From Myrica gale (lineage: Eukaryota; Streptophyta; Magnoliopsida; Fagales; Myricaceae), in NCBI GenBank assembly GCA_963930655.1, contig OZ005604.1:11976001-12040000 (forward strand): 64,000 nt of DNA, written 5' to 3'. Made by a program: the position numbers and the translations under genes. Of the stretch, positions 10,568-24,231 are shown in pieces; the first letter of the stretch is position 1, and every line of letters begins with the position of its first letter. Under the pieces are notes generated by a model. That model searched no databases. It had not been told where the DNA came from and saw only the letters and a list, made by a program, of their open reading frames with translations.

Positions 10568-13073
10568 TGTAACACCCCTCTCTTGTTGGTCCACTTATTT
10601 ATGTATACGATATAAGTTCTATTATTGCACTTGCATCTACACAAGATATAGGGTCTAGCAAGGCAGGTGCTAGAGTGCCCGGGGAGTATTGAGCCTGGGG
10701 TAATTGAGGGGTAATGGAGTGGTATAGTGATATAGAGTGCCCAGGGAAAATTTCTGAGGTAACTCGGAACCAAAGTCCCGGGTTGACTAGGAACTAACCT
10801 CTCTGTCTGACTGAGAGCAACACACCCGAGTGTGCTGAACCTTGCATGCTCGGGAGTGTTGTGACTCGAGCACTACTCGAGAGTTTTGAGGCCCGACAAT
10901 AGAATAGGATGATGAGCTCAAGAACTGTTTCTTTTTTATATTCACATGCATGTAGAGGAAAAAATATATATATGCTATATGGATTGACCTAGGTGCACCT
11001 TTGGATCCTTGAATCTTTTCATAGCTGGACCTTAAAGGATTTAGAAACAACCAACTAATTTTATAAGTTGTTGGACTTTCCTATGATAGCATGTGCTTCA
11101 CAATTCTGTAAATGTTTGCTGGTCTTTATCTTTTTATATTTAAAGCATGAGGAAATTATAGCGTTTCAATTATGATGATATAAGTATAGATAAACTGATT
11201 ATAGCGCATGTCTAGCAAAAAACAAATTTAGGCAAGCCTTTTTAGTGAAAACTCCCTGCTGTTCAAAACAACCCCACGAAATACTTGTCATTTTGACATG
11301 CAAATTGGTGGAAATGTAGTACAGGAGTACAGTAGGTCCCAGTAAAATGTGCAGGGCAATCTGAGGTTGGGAAAGGTCGAAAATGGCCCTGGGGGTCTCT
11401 TAGGGCAATTTTGGCATTTCACACGAAATGTTAGAGTAAAAGGGTTCGAACTGGAAAACTAACTTTATGGTTGTGTAGAGCAAGAAAAATAGATAGGGAA
11501 GCCAAAACTTGAGTCCAAACCGAGTAGAAATAGGGGCTCAATACACAAAGCCTGTTTAGTAGCCTAAATGGATTTTAGGCCCGTTAACCCTAAACAAGCT
11601 CGTAATCTTTTACATCTTTAGCGATAGACCTGATAGGATCTAAGAAGGCCCAAAAAGCCTTCATTGTAGGATTTAGGGTGGATTGTTTCATTCTTGTTAA
11701 TTTCCTTGTGTTGTTAATTTTCTTGTACATTTTATTGATGAACATGTATGACTTATATGTGTGCATTTTATTGATGAACATGTATGACTTGTATATGTGT
11801 ATGACATGCCATGTTGCATCAACATCCATGGGTATGAGGAAAATTTTGACCGAAATGATCATAATAACCGTAATGAAACTCATATCTGGAGGTGGTCCGA
11901 TGAAAGGGTGACGGTACCGATCACAACAGTGGGATAGTGCAAGCCACAGGAGTGGTTGGTATCCCTGGCGTGAAACAATATATGCTTGACAGGGTCCTAG
12001 TGTCAGGGCACGAGATAGTCCTAGAGGAGAGGAGGGAAACAGAGAGACTAAAGGACACATCCGATGACCAGAAAAGGAAAGAAATAAAGAAAAGAAAGAC
12101 AAAGAAAGTTAAATTACCGGGAAACATATGCATCATTTTTGCATTAAATGGTTTATTATGAGCTCTGATTTATGATGGATCATTCACACGTATTATCTCT
12201 CATTTCCCCCATTTTTGAGTCAGTAGGACTCACCCCTTTTATTGTTGTAAATTTTTGTATTTATTGCTATGGACCTCGGTCTTGCCAGATGCTGACCTTC
12301 TCGAGCGAGCAAATACTAGATGTGGATCCCTATATCTTAGTGATGACTATCTGGACCTTTGTTACTGCTTTTTATAAGGTATTTGTGGGATACGATCTCC
12401 AATAGTTCCTCAAGGATCCACCTGCGTTCCCAGTTCCTTTAGTTGAGGACATTGGAGTGGTCGATATTGACCCGACCCTCCTCCATCGGCGCTGCCAGTA
12501 GAGGGCACTGAGGAAAATGAGATCATTGACCTCACTTCCGATACTGAGTCAAGGGCGAACTAGATGATCGGGTTGGGTTAGGTCATTTTTTTTCTTAGTT
12601 GGGATTAACTTAGTCAGATTACGGATTGTATAGGACGGAAAGTTTTAGACAACTTATGTTGTTGTGTATCCTTATTTTCCTTTTTTCCTTTTGTATCCTC
12701 ATGAAGGAGTTTGCTATTGTACAGTGCTATAGTGGAAATTTTGTATTTATCTTTTCAACTTTTCTCTTTTTCTCTTTTACTTTAGAAGAAAATTTTAACT
12801 TTCACTCCCTTAAATTTTTTTGAATTTTATTATAAGTCTAACTCCGTAAATTACTTCATTTTATTTATTCAAGTTAAAACTTTTAATGATTTTTTAATGT
12901 CTATTCTTGTTAAACCCCTGAAACTATTAATTTTGCTTCCTTAATATACTTATGAATTTAATCTAAACGTTTTCGTTAAGCTTTTCAAAGCCAATTATCA
13001 GGCCTTAAGAGAATTAGTTCACGTCGTAGTCCCCGCTTGTGTGCATTCCATTACTGTAGGAGAGCCTAGGGGG
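10568..13073 (+). repeat. Tekay/Del-like LTR, copy C (right end replaced by copy B1)
   Basis: It starts TGTAACACCCC, typical of plant chromovirus LTRs. It holds motifs shared with the other Tekay LTRs here, such as a 'gagtcagtaggactcaccc' block near 12220, and lies in the same orientation as B1-B3. At 13074 the B1 LTR begins. No internal region belonging to this copy was recognised. Confidence 0.6.
11729..11802 (+). repeat. Two-copy tandem repeat (about 37 bp)
   Basis: The unit 'ttttattgatgaacatgtatgactt' plus a tatgtgtgc-type tail occurs twice in a row inside LTR C. It is a simple local duplication. Confidence 0.7.
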
Positions 13074-16000
13074 TGTGAGACCCCGAACTTCGCTTTTGCT
13101 ATTTTCCTATGTATTCGTTTTGATTTTATTATGGGGCCATATTTTTGGCCAATGTATGGCCTAAGCTTTATGTTAAGGTACATCAATTAATATGGGATTT
13201 TATTTCATGAAATTTTTCCTAAATAATTTTCTTGTCATTTTGGAAGTTTTGTGCAAAGTTTAGATTATATTTTCCTAAGAACCGAAACTTGCAAGATAAG
13301 TTTCTCTCATGTATTTATGTTTTCCAATTGCCTAGTATACTTCATGATCCATAAAAATTTAATTATGATTAAAGGTTTTTATATATAGGCTGAAAATAAT
13401 TAAATGGAATAAAATCCTAAATTTCTTTTAAGTATTGAATATTTTTGTGTGTCATTAATAGGTTGCATATATTATTATTATGTGACCTAAATTAATAGTT
13501 GAATTATCATTAGAATAGTAGATGATAAGTTACTAGGCATATGATAAAGTTTAAGAGAGATTAAAATGATAAGCACACTTGCTTATCATAGTGATAAGCA
13601 AACATAATGATAAGTTAGGGAAACTTTTTAGGTAATAAGTCATTGTGGCTATTGTAGAGATAGGCTAGAGCCATTATCTTAAGATAAGATATCATGCTTA
13701 TGAGATGATAAGCTAAGTGATTGAACTAGATAAGCTAGAGAGCTTATAGGAGATAAGTTAGGTGAAATAGTAACTAAATGGAAAGTTAGTTGTGGGAGAG
13801 TAACTAAGTTAGTTGCAATGCAACCAAACAAAATAAATGAGCTTAAAGAGAAAGCCATTTACGTAGGAAGAGAAAGCCAAAAAGTTATGAACCCATGTGA
13901 AGTTGTAAGAAGTGTGATAGAGAGCAATTGATTGACAAGACAACACATTGGAAGAGAAATGAGAGAAAAGCAAAGGGAGATCAAGCTATGGGGTGAAGTT
14001 CACGTGAAGATTCAAAGTGAGAAAGGAGAGAAAATTTAATGCAAGGACATGGCTTTAGGGGACAAGAGTTGATGTGAGAAAAGGTGAAAAGAAAAAAAAG
14101 AAGAGAGGAGGATATGCATGGCCGGCCAACCCCCCCCCCCCCCCACATTCACCCCCTTTTTTCTTCAAACTTTCTCTCTTGTCATTTCAACCTTGTCATT
14201 TCAACTTTGTCATTTGTCATGTGTCATAGTAATAACTCACCTTGGGAGACTCAATTGCTCATGTGAATTCTCTCACACTTCACATTTGAATGTGCCTTGG
14301 CCGAATATCACCATTTCATTTGAACACTCCTCATTTCCCTCACACTTCATTGTCTTGGCCGAACACTTCATCTCTTCCAACTCTCTCTCTCTCTTTTTCT
14401 TCTCTTGACCGAATCTCTCCTCTAAGCTCAAGTCTTGTTCTTCCTTTCTTGCAACCTAAAACACTCTCCAAAGTTCAAGTTTGGTTTTCTCCTTGAGGTG
14501 ACCGAACCATATCCTTGTGCAACTCCATTTCTTCTTTTGAAAACTCTACTCATTTAGCCACTTTTCTCTTGAAGAAGTTTAGTTCATTTCCTTAGAACTA
14601 AATCATTCAAGCTTACCATATTTCTCTCCACCATAAAACCCACCTTAGCACCTTACAATCAAGCTTGGAACCACTCCAAAAAGGGAGAACCGAAAGTTGG
14701 GAGAAGGAAGGGTTTTGGTAAAAGTTTGGTGAAGGTAGAGGTAGGCTTGATTCTACTTAGTGTTCTTGCTTAAAGTTCTTCATAAGTTCTAACCTAGGGT
14801 ATTTTATTGTGCTAGGTACTCAAGGCTTGTGATAATCATCAAGGTAAGGCCATAGATGTGGGTTGTTAGTTTTGAATATGGTGTTGGCCGAATATATCAT
14901 GGTGGGATCTTGAGTTAGTGTCTTGATTTTTGTTAGATCTTGAGGTTATGAAATCAACCCTAAGGTATAATGTTAGATCTAGCTATATGAGCATGAAATC
15001 CGAACTTAAATGTTAGAAAAATGTTAAGGATGAATAATGCATGCTAGTATGGTCTTAAAATGCAAAGGGTATGCATGATTTCAAGTTTTACCATGACGGG
15101 TTATGATTTATGGTGTTGGCCGAAACTTATAGGTGTTGAATCTCTAAATATATTTTGTTAAATGTCAATTTGATGAATGACCATGTCATGTATAAAGGTT
15201 TAGTGAACACATGCATATGGGCTAGGCTTGAAATATAATAGGTTGCATGCAAATCGAAAGAGCTAATCATTTTATGAACAATTTGTGTTGGCCGAATATG
15301 GCATTGAGCTAGATCTAGAAGTTGTGTTGTGATTGGTAGATCCTAGGTTGTGAATCTGAAAAATGGATGATGAGATCACCAATGGAGAAGAAACATAGAC
15401 AAGAAATGCTTAAAATGGTGCATGGCCGAATGACCTAATAAGTGGAACCCTAATAGCAACCCTATGAATAAGATTTATGTTTATATGTGATGGATAAATA
15501 AAATTAGGGTTATGACCAAATAAGTTAGAAGATTTAAGCTCAATCATAAAACACGCCAAGATTAGTAAGAGAAAAACATATATGATAGGCTTAAAGATTC
15601 GGATTAAAAAGGATTAGCAAGGCCTTGTGATGTTAAGCATGGATTAAGGATTTAATTAGAATGATTAAGTTTTGGCCGAAATCTATTAGATGCAAGTGAA
15701 GTGTAATTGAAATGATATGAATAACAAGAGAACCTTGATCATATGAGGAGAAAATATATAGAAACTCTAATCAAGGTTAATGTCTCGGGTTGCATAGAGA
15801 TCTAATGTCCAAGCCAAGATTAATTATGATTAAGGTTAGGGATCGATTAATGAAAAGATTTAATTGAATACATGGAATAAAAGAAAGATCAAGATTTAAT
15901 CCTAAATCAATTAGTTTGTTGATTAGAGTCCTAAATATGAATAGAAATATATTGCAATAGAATGTAGTAATTAAATAACCTAAGCTTAATTAGTAACTGA

Positions 16001-18395
16001 AAGTAAAAGATTAAATAAGATATTAAGCAATTAAAAGGACTAAGGCAATTTATGATCTATGATATCGAAGTATATATATATAGTTGTTGTTCGGAAACAT
16101 TCCAATGGACGGAAGTACGAGGTTAAGAGAAATCTTGCAAGATAGTTAAGCATAAATAAAGAAGCTTAAAGGCCACGGGTTGGTATTAGTTAGAGTGATT
16201 AACAAAGCTTGGGATATTAAGAATGAATTGAGGTTGCAATTAGGGTAATCATGTGTTGGCCGAAATATATTGGGTACAAAATGAGGTTAAGTTGTAATGG
16301 TGATGAAATTACCGGTGGTTAAGGTATATTGAGGGCCACGATTTTATTTCATAAGGTTGGAAGAAATGTTAGCATGTGAATTATGATAAGAGTAGAAAAA
16401 TGTACTAGTTGCATGGGAAGTTTATGGTGTGAACGGTTGCTGTCCTAGGTTATGGAAAGTGTCATATGTGATTCCTTAGGGTTGCTTGCTGTTAGGAAGG
16501 TATGTTGATGACATTGAATTAAACAGCAAGCTAATCATCTAGAAGATTGATTTCATTTGGTGAATATGGAGGTAATTGCACTCGGGTTAAGTGGGAATTT
16601 AATTCATGTCATTGTCTTTAAGTAAATCATATGGATTTTGCAAGAAAGTGAAAGATATGAATCTGAAAATGTTCATTTGGTTCATGTCAGCAAGCCTAAG
16701 AATAAAAAGGAGGCCAAACGGTCATGGGTCGATCACTTAAATAAGGATTCATGCCTATCGATTATAATTGGAAGAATTGTGGGCACTAGTGTTCTTGTGA
16801 ACTTTGAAACTTAGAGAAAAGACCATAGTAACTTAGGTTAAATCTTATATGCCTCGGCAGTGTCCATATAGCAGCATCTATTGAGGTTAATTTGGTGGAG
16901 GATGATAGTTATTGGTCCATGTATAATACGATGAAAAGTGTGGAACAAAGGAATAGAAGCCAGATGAGGATAAGTTGTTGTTTTGACTTGGAATTTTTAA
17001 GACGATATGTTGGAAAGGGTTTGGAATCAATGTTAGTGATAGGAAGAATTAGTTGATCAAGTTGGAGACGAGTTGGACACGAAGTAGGTGAAAACAAAGA
17101 TCCAGTTGAAGTTGTTTGATGTACATGTTTAATTGTTTTTCAAATTGTTTTATTCAAGCCTAATTTAAAGAAATCTTTTACAAAGTGAAATCATATTTTC
17201 AAGATATGTATTCTCGGAAACCGGAAACGGTTACGAGTACTTTTGTAAGTCAACTTTAAAGTTATTAGCTAAGCATTTATGTAACGAATTTGATTCGCTT
17301 GTAGGAGAAGAACCACCGAGTATCAGGTGAAGCAAGGTAAGTGGAATTAATAAGTGGAAACCGTAAGTGGTTCTTTTTCAAATCTGGAATGACACTGCAT
17401 CGATTCATGTACAAGCATGAGATTTCGAGCAAGCATGACGTGACATGTGCATTGCATAAATTTTTCTAAAGAGAATTTTTATGCAATGATTTTATGGAAA
17501 GATTATGGAAATTTTATGAAACAATAAGTTAAGTCAAGGGGCACTGGTCGGTACCGTACCATCAAGATGGACTCCCATACCGAAGGACGAATGCGAGAAG
17601 GATGGGTGAATCCAAGAGGCTGTGCAAACCACACTGAAGGACATTGAGAAGGTGTGGGCCTCCAAGGGTCATGTCTAGCCACTGAAGGACGAATGCGAAG
17701 GTGTGCTAGCTTGACCATATGTAAGGTCTCCAAGGGAAATAGGGGACTGTTCCAAAGGGAATGCACAACCCTGACTTCAAGTATGAATAAGTGATTTTCA
17801 AGGGACAGGGGCCAATTTCACAAGCAAGCAGAAATGAGATATTTTCAAGGTCCAGGGGCAAATTTTACAAGCAAGCATGAATGAGACATTTTCAAGGGCC
17901 TGGGGCCAACTTCAAGCAAGAGCATATGCATATCCATGACATGCATGTGCATCACGAAATAAGTTTCTTTTTCATGTTGAGCAAGTACAAGTCAAGAGCA
18001 TGTTTTAAGTTTATGTTTTTCCCTTACTGAGTCTTTTTGACTCACGTTTTCAAAATTGTGTCATTCCAGATGTTCCAAGTGAAGAAAGTCAGGAGGACTA
18101 CCTGACTTAGAAGGAAAAGATTATGTTCATTCTTTGTTGTCGTGACTTGATCGATGAGATCCGTCACTTGACTAAGTGTTATTCATGTAAGGTGTAATAT
18201 GAGATACTATGCTTATTATAGGACCTTTACGATGTTATGAGTATGGCCCGTCTCTCTCTCGGTATTATGTTTTTCCGCTGTAAGTTTAAGGAAGCTCGTT
18301 GGGGCTTTCCCTCGGGATTGCTCGCGGCTGTCACGGTCCCGGCAGGACTGCGTTCGGGGCGTGACAGAGGGTAAGTATTGACACAAGGTGTGACA
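13074..18395 (+). repeat. Tekay/Del-like LTR, copy B1 (very long, about 5.3 kb)
   Basis: It starts TGTGAGACCCCG at 13074 and ends at a 'gtgaca' terminus, either 18366 (cggggcgtgaca) or 18395 (ggtgtgaca, 2 bp before the PBS). It shares the head with B2 and B3, and also the tail motifs 'cttactgagtctttttgactcacg' and 'ttccgctgtaag', but is much longer in the middle. That part is an AT-rich stretch with the phrase 'ttggccgaat' recurring. It holds a run of 15 C at 14130-14144. It is inserted at the end of LTR C. Confidence 0.75.
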
Positions 18396-18397
18396 GT

Positions 18398-18408
18398 TGG
18401 TATCAGAG
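18398..18408 (+). other. Primer-binding site of Tekay element B1
   Basis: TGGTATCAGAG, complementary to the 3' end of initiator tRNA-Met, directly after the LTR. Confidence 0.8.
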
Positions 18409-18465
18409 GATGGTTGATTTATTGTAGCTGTCATCATAACATGGGTGTTGTCTCTCAGGGAAAAT

Positions 18466-19860
18466 ATGGCTGAGAATGTGGGAGACGGGAACCCGGATCG
18501 GGATATCAGGAACAACCAAACCCCGGGTTTAATGTAAAGGAAATGCTTCAAAATTTGGCCAGTTTCATGGCTCAGCAAATGAACGAGAACCCCAACCGCC
18601 ATGAGGAACGTGCCGAAGGGTGTTCCTTTGACCAGTTTAATCGTCAGCACCCAGCTATTTTTAATGAAAAGGCTGACCTGTTGTCTGCTGAGAATTGGAT
18701 TTTGGATAACGGAGAGCTGTTGAGCGTGTTGGGTTGCACAGATGATCAAAAAATGATATATGTCATTTATGAACTGTCTGGGGAAGCAAAGAGATGGTGG
18801 CTATCCCGGAGCGCGCTATTGGAATAAGAACTTCAGGGAGCTCCAATTACTTGGGAAAGCTTCAAAAGGGAATTTCTGAATCGGTATTTCCCAAGATCGA
18901 ATCCAGATGCTGTGGCAAGAGAATTCACTAATCTGGTGCAAGGGTCGATGTCCATAGAGGACTATGCGGCTCGATTGATGGAGTTATCATGTTTCGCCCC
19001 TCACTTGATCTTGACGAGGAAAAGAAGGTACAAAGGTTCGAGGAAGAACAACATCCAAGAATCTTTGATCAGGTGTGTAGTCATAATTTTGTGAACTGGA
19101 CAAAAATGGTGGAGCGAGCTGCAATAGTGGAGCTTAGTATCTAGAGGAACGCGACATTTTATGACCGACAGAAGAAGCGTCCCCCTCAACAAGGAACTAG
19201 TTCTCGGGATTAGTCCCAGGCAAAGAGGGTTGTTAATAGTGTTGGTCAGTGGAAGGGCCAAGAGAGTATTGCTCCATTTCAGGGTAATCAAGGAGCGCCT
19301 TGTCCCCATTGTAAGAATTTTCACCCACGGTAAGAATGTAGAAGGGAAAATGGGACTTGCTTCCTATGCAGTCATTTGGGACATTATCCATGGGACTTCC
19401 TTACCAGGCAGAATGGACCCCCGTGAGTGCAGCCTCTAGCACCATCAAGGAATGGCAAGGGAGCCACCAGTCAATGGAAGCAGAAATGGAATACTGTTCC
19501 GGCTCGAGTCTTCTGTTTAACTGCAGAGGAAGAAGAGGCAACTGGTGCCATGGTGTCAGGTACCTTTCTCCTGCCTCAGGGATCTGTAACTGTTCTGTTT
19601 GATTTGGGTGCCACACATTCCTATGTGTCTTATTATTTTGTTTTGTTGAATGAGGCAAAGTTGGAACCTTTAGAATCGATTTTGGAGGTAGCCACTCCGG
19701 TAGGTGTATCAAATATATGTGACCGGGTAGTTAAGGCTTTTCAGATACCAATAGGAGAATTGGTTTTGCCTGTAGATCTGATTCTATTGCATATGGTCGA
19801 GTTTGATATTATCCTCAGCATGGATTGGTTGATCACCTATCATGCTTCAGTTGATTGTTT
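18466..19860 (+). pseudogene. Gag-protease remnant of Tekay element B1
   Basis: Retrotransposon gag core sequence (GCSFDQFNRQHPAIFNEK, ELSGEAKRWW, FKREFLNRYFPRS-type) is followed by a degenerate zinc-knuckle region and then a Gypsy aspartic protease of RVP_2 type (VTVLFDLGATHSYVS, DIILSMDWL) around 19550-19850. The related gag at 30215 is better preserved. It is broken in many places, and no RT or integrase follows before unrelated sequence. Confidence 0.75.
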
Positions 19861-21468
19861 TTGTTGTGAAAATTCGCAAGTACACAAAATTGTAACAAGT
19901 AATATAGTAATAAGAAAGGATGTCGAACCCACGAGGACTACTCACCTATTAACTATTGAAATTGTTCTAATTCTAAGTTATTTGAAAATCAAGAGAAGTG
20001 GTGGATTCTGAAATTGAAGAAACAAAAATAGACTTAAAACAATAAACTTAAAGAAGATTTCACCCAAGAAGAAAACACTAAGGCATCCGACTCACCTAAC
20101 CAATCAAATCCAAAATCCTAACCATGCAATCACTCAATTATCAACCTCTTTGACGGCGAAATATTCTAATTTATCTAAGACCCTCTCTTGAGTAGAATTA
20201 GAATTACCCAACATACAACAACCCACGATATGTCTATGCGAATTTAGAAGCAATTGAGCACATTAAGATTAATAATATTTCACATAAAATCCGCACAAAT
20301 CATGTTGGCACATTCCTGTCTTTCATTCAATTCATGCCATACATCATTTGAAGCTAAACTACGTGCATTATCTCTCGAGTTAACACGCACAACAAATCAT
20401 TCAACTATTGGCCAGATAATTGAAGGCATTAAACTCAATGATGTATACTTCATAAAGAATGATAAAATTTCGATTATTTAGTAATAAGATTCAAAATTGT
20501 CATGGAGAGGCTACATCGTAGCCTTAGCAATAGAAATTAGTTCATATCAAAATCAGAATAAATCATAACAACTCTGAAATTCATAATGAAAATTATACAA
20601 AGAGAAGAGAAGATAAAACGATTAAGAATGAACTATATGTAGATCGAGCATTTCAATTGTTGACAAACTCTAATTTAGCCTCCGTCTTCTTCACCTTGTT
20701 CCAAGCTTTAGATTCCTCTCCAGTGGTTAAAAACTCCTCTCCTTCTCCTTTCGTTCGTGCCCTAGTCGTTCTCCCTCTCATTCCTTAAAGACCTCTTTTG
20801 TTTCCTTAAAACAGGGTTCTCAAAAAGGAAGTTTTTTCTCGACCTCTGACTTGATGCTCTGTTTTCACCTTTTTATGTTCCTTTTTTGGAAAATCCCAAA
20901 ACACGAAATTTGTATCCTTTTCTCTTATATTTTCATTGAAACAATGATTGACCTCATTCGAGTTCTATATCAAAAGTTATGCTCCAAATACCGAAGGGTG
21001 TTTCAGAAATTCCAGGAATTTCGAGAAAGGAAAGTTTCCTTCTTAATTCCAATGAATCCTTCAATTGATTTATTCCTCTTCTTGTTTCATGCGGCACACC
21101 AAAACCTAATAGATGTTTAGGTTTTCTTTAAAATAAAAACACACGTTGGCCTCACATTGTGAGCTGGACCCCAACCTCTCATTGACTTGGTGAATCCAGA
21201 AATTCTTGGCAATTTGTTCCCCGACTTCCAGCTAGATTTGGAACTTTAAAATAGCTTAACTAGGTTTCTAGCTATTCATAAAAGTTTTAGGCCTTCGTTG
21301 TAGCTTTCCAAAGAATCAAACAAAACTGGAAACTGATGTCTGTAGCTCCCGTTACAGTTGATTGATCAAACAGTATTTTGGTTTGGAAACTAGGGTTTTG
21401 CTTTGTTGACCTAACCCGAATTTGGCCTCTTCACATGAGCCCAATTTCACCTAATCAAACACATGTAA
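19861..21468. other. Unclassified repeat-like segment
   Basis: It begins tgttgtgaaaattcgcaagtacac and includes 'gtcgaacccacgaggactactc', phrases that I recall from LTR-like plant repeats, and ends just before LTR B2. It could be a solo LTR with TG...CA ends (about 19873-21463), but I could not establish termini or a target duplication. No coding frame of note. Confidence 0.35.
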
Positions 21469-24231
21469 TGTGAGACCCCGATTATTTCCTATGTTATTTC
21501 TTATGTATTATCTTTTAGTTTTCGATGTATTAGCTTTAATTTTATTATGGGGCCATATTTTTGGCCAATGTATGGCCTAAGTTTTTTGTTATGGTACATC
21601 AATTAAAATGGGATTTTATTTCATGAAATGTCCTAAATAATTTCTTGTCATTTTATGCAAAGCCTAAATTATATTTTCCTAGGAGCCGAAATTTGCAAGG
21701 TGAGTTTCTCTCTTATGAATTTATATTTTTTATTTGCCTAATATATTTCATAATCCATAAAATTTAGATTATGATTAAAGGTTTTTATATATAGACCGAA
21801 AATAATTAAATGGAATAAAATCATGAATTTCTTTTAAGTGTTGAATATTTTTGTGTATCATTAATAGGTGGCCTATATTATTATTATTTGACCTAAATTA
21901 ATAAGATTTAATTATCATTAGAATAATATATGATAAGTTGTTAGACACATAATAAGTTAAGAGAGATTTAAAATGATAAGCACACTTGCTTATCATAGTG
22001 ATAAGCAAACATAATGATAAGTTAGGGAAACTTTTCATGCAATAAGTGGATGTGGCTATTGTAGAGATAGGCTAGAGTCATTATCATAAGATAAGATATC
22101 ATGCTTATGAGATGATAAGCTAATAGAATGAACTAGATAAGCTAGAGAGCTTATAGGAGATAAGTCAGGTGAAATAGTAACCAAATTGAAAGTTAGTTGC
22201 ATTTCAAATGTGAGAGTAACTAAGTTGGTTGGAATTCAACCAAACAACATAAATGGAAATCAAGAGAGGGCCTTTTACGTGAAGAGCATGAGGTGAATGG
22301 AAAGCCAAAAAAAATTAAATGCCATGTGAGGTTGTAAGAAGTGTAAGAGGTGTATTCATGTGACAAGACAACACATGGAAGTAAAAAGAGAGAAAAAGCA
22401 AAGGAGAAAGAGTGAATTACGTATGGATCAAGAGGGAAAAAGGGGAGAGGAATCAATGCAAGTTCATGCTTTAGGGAGACAAGGATTGATATGAGAAAAA
22501 GGTGAAATGAAAAGAAGAGAGAAGGAGAGCATGCTTGGTCGGCCAAACCCCATTCATCCCCCTTTTCCTCCTTCAAACTTCTCTCTTGTCATCTCAACAT
22601 CTCAAGTCATGTGTCATAGCCATAATTCACCTTGGGAGACTCATTCTCTCACACTTCACACATGCAAATGCATTGGCCGAACCTCACCATTTCACTTCAC
22701 TCTCCATTTCTCCCTCACTTGGCCGAATACCTCATCACTCTCAACTCTCTCTCTATTTTTCCCCTCTTGACCGAACCCCTCATCTAAGCTCAAAGTTTGC
22801 TCTTTTCTTCTTCCATTCTAAATCACACTCCAAAAGCTCAAGTCTAGACCTCTCTTTGTGGTGACCAAATCTCTCCTTGTGCAACACCATTTTCTTCTTT
22901 GAAAACCCTACTCATTAGCCTCCTTTCTCTTGAAGAAGTTAGTTCATTTCCATTAGAACTAATCATTCAAGCTTACCATATTTTTCCCCTCATCATAGAA
23001 CCCACCTTAGCACCTCAAATCAAGCTTGGATATATTCTAAGGAGGGTGAACCGAAACTTGGAAGAAGGAGGAGTTTGGGTAAAAGTTTGGTGAAGGTAGA
23101 GGTAGGCTTGATTCTATTTAATGATCTTGCCTAAAGTTTTTCATAAGTACTAACCTAGGGCATTTTATTGTTCTAGGTACTCAAGCTTGGGATAATTATC
23201 AAGGTAAGGCCAAGAATGTGATGTTGTTGGTTGAATATAGTGATGGCCGAATTGTATGCTTATTTCCAAAAGAAAACCTAATTATTTGGATGAATACATG
23301 TGCTGGCCGAATGGTATAATGCATGATATATTGTGTTGGTGTTTGGATTCTTAGATCCTAGGTTGTGAAATAGTTGAATGGAGGATAAGATCACCATTGG
23401 AGTTGAAGTTGTGATTAAAGGATGCATAAAAATTTAGTGTTGGCCGAATGTTTAAGGTGAAGGAACCCTAATTGTAAATTATGATAAATAGGTTATAATT
23501 GTTGTGTTGGATACTTGAAATTGGGGATTAGGCTAATTGGAATAATATTGAGGAACCATGAACATGTAATGAAAATATTCGAAACCCTAGTTAGGGTTAG
23601 TATCTCGGATTAATTGAGGTTAAGGTCTAAGTCAAGATATAATCGTGATTAAAGTTATTAATGGTTTAATGTAAGGTTTTAGTAGAGTACATGAAATAAT
23701 GGGAGACTTAGGTTTAATCCTAAATCCGTTGGTGTTAATTAAACCCTAATCGAGACATGTATATGTATATATATATTATATTGCAATAAAATATTAACTG
23801 ATTAAATAACCTAAGTTTTGAATATTAGTTAAAGAAAAGAGTAAATAAAATATTTTAAATGATTAAGAATTAAAGTGATATATATATATTTATATATATA
23901 TATCTTTGGGTTGATAACCGATTTCAAAAATGCAAATGTTTAATTTATATGATTACGTACTATTTCTTAAGTCTAAGAAATATTTGAATCGCTTGTAGGC
24001 GATCTACGTGTCTTTATACACTACCAAGGAAGACCAAGTGTAAGTGGAATAGTAAGTGCAAACCGTAAGTGGTTCTTTTTCGAAACTGGAATGACACATT
24101 GCATCGTTTCATGAACAAGCATGAGATTTTAATCGAGCATGACATGACATGTGCATTGCATGAATTTTTCAAAGAGAATGTTTATGCAATGATTTTATGG
24201 AAAGTTTTATGAAACGATAAGTTAAGTCAGC

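Noticed and set aside
13074-21463. B1 (13074) and B2 (21469) as the two LTRs of one element
   Set aside because: They differ greatly in length, and no polypurine tract precedes 21469, where the text is 'caaacacatgtaa'.
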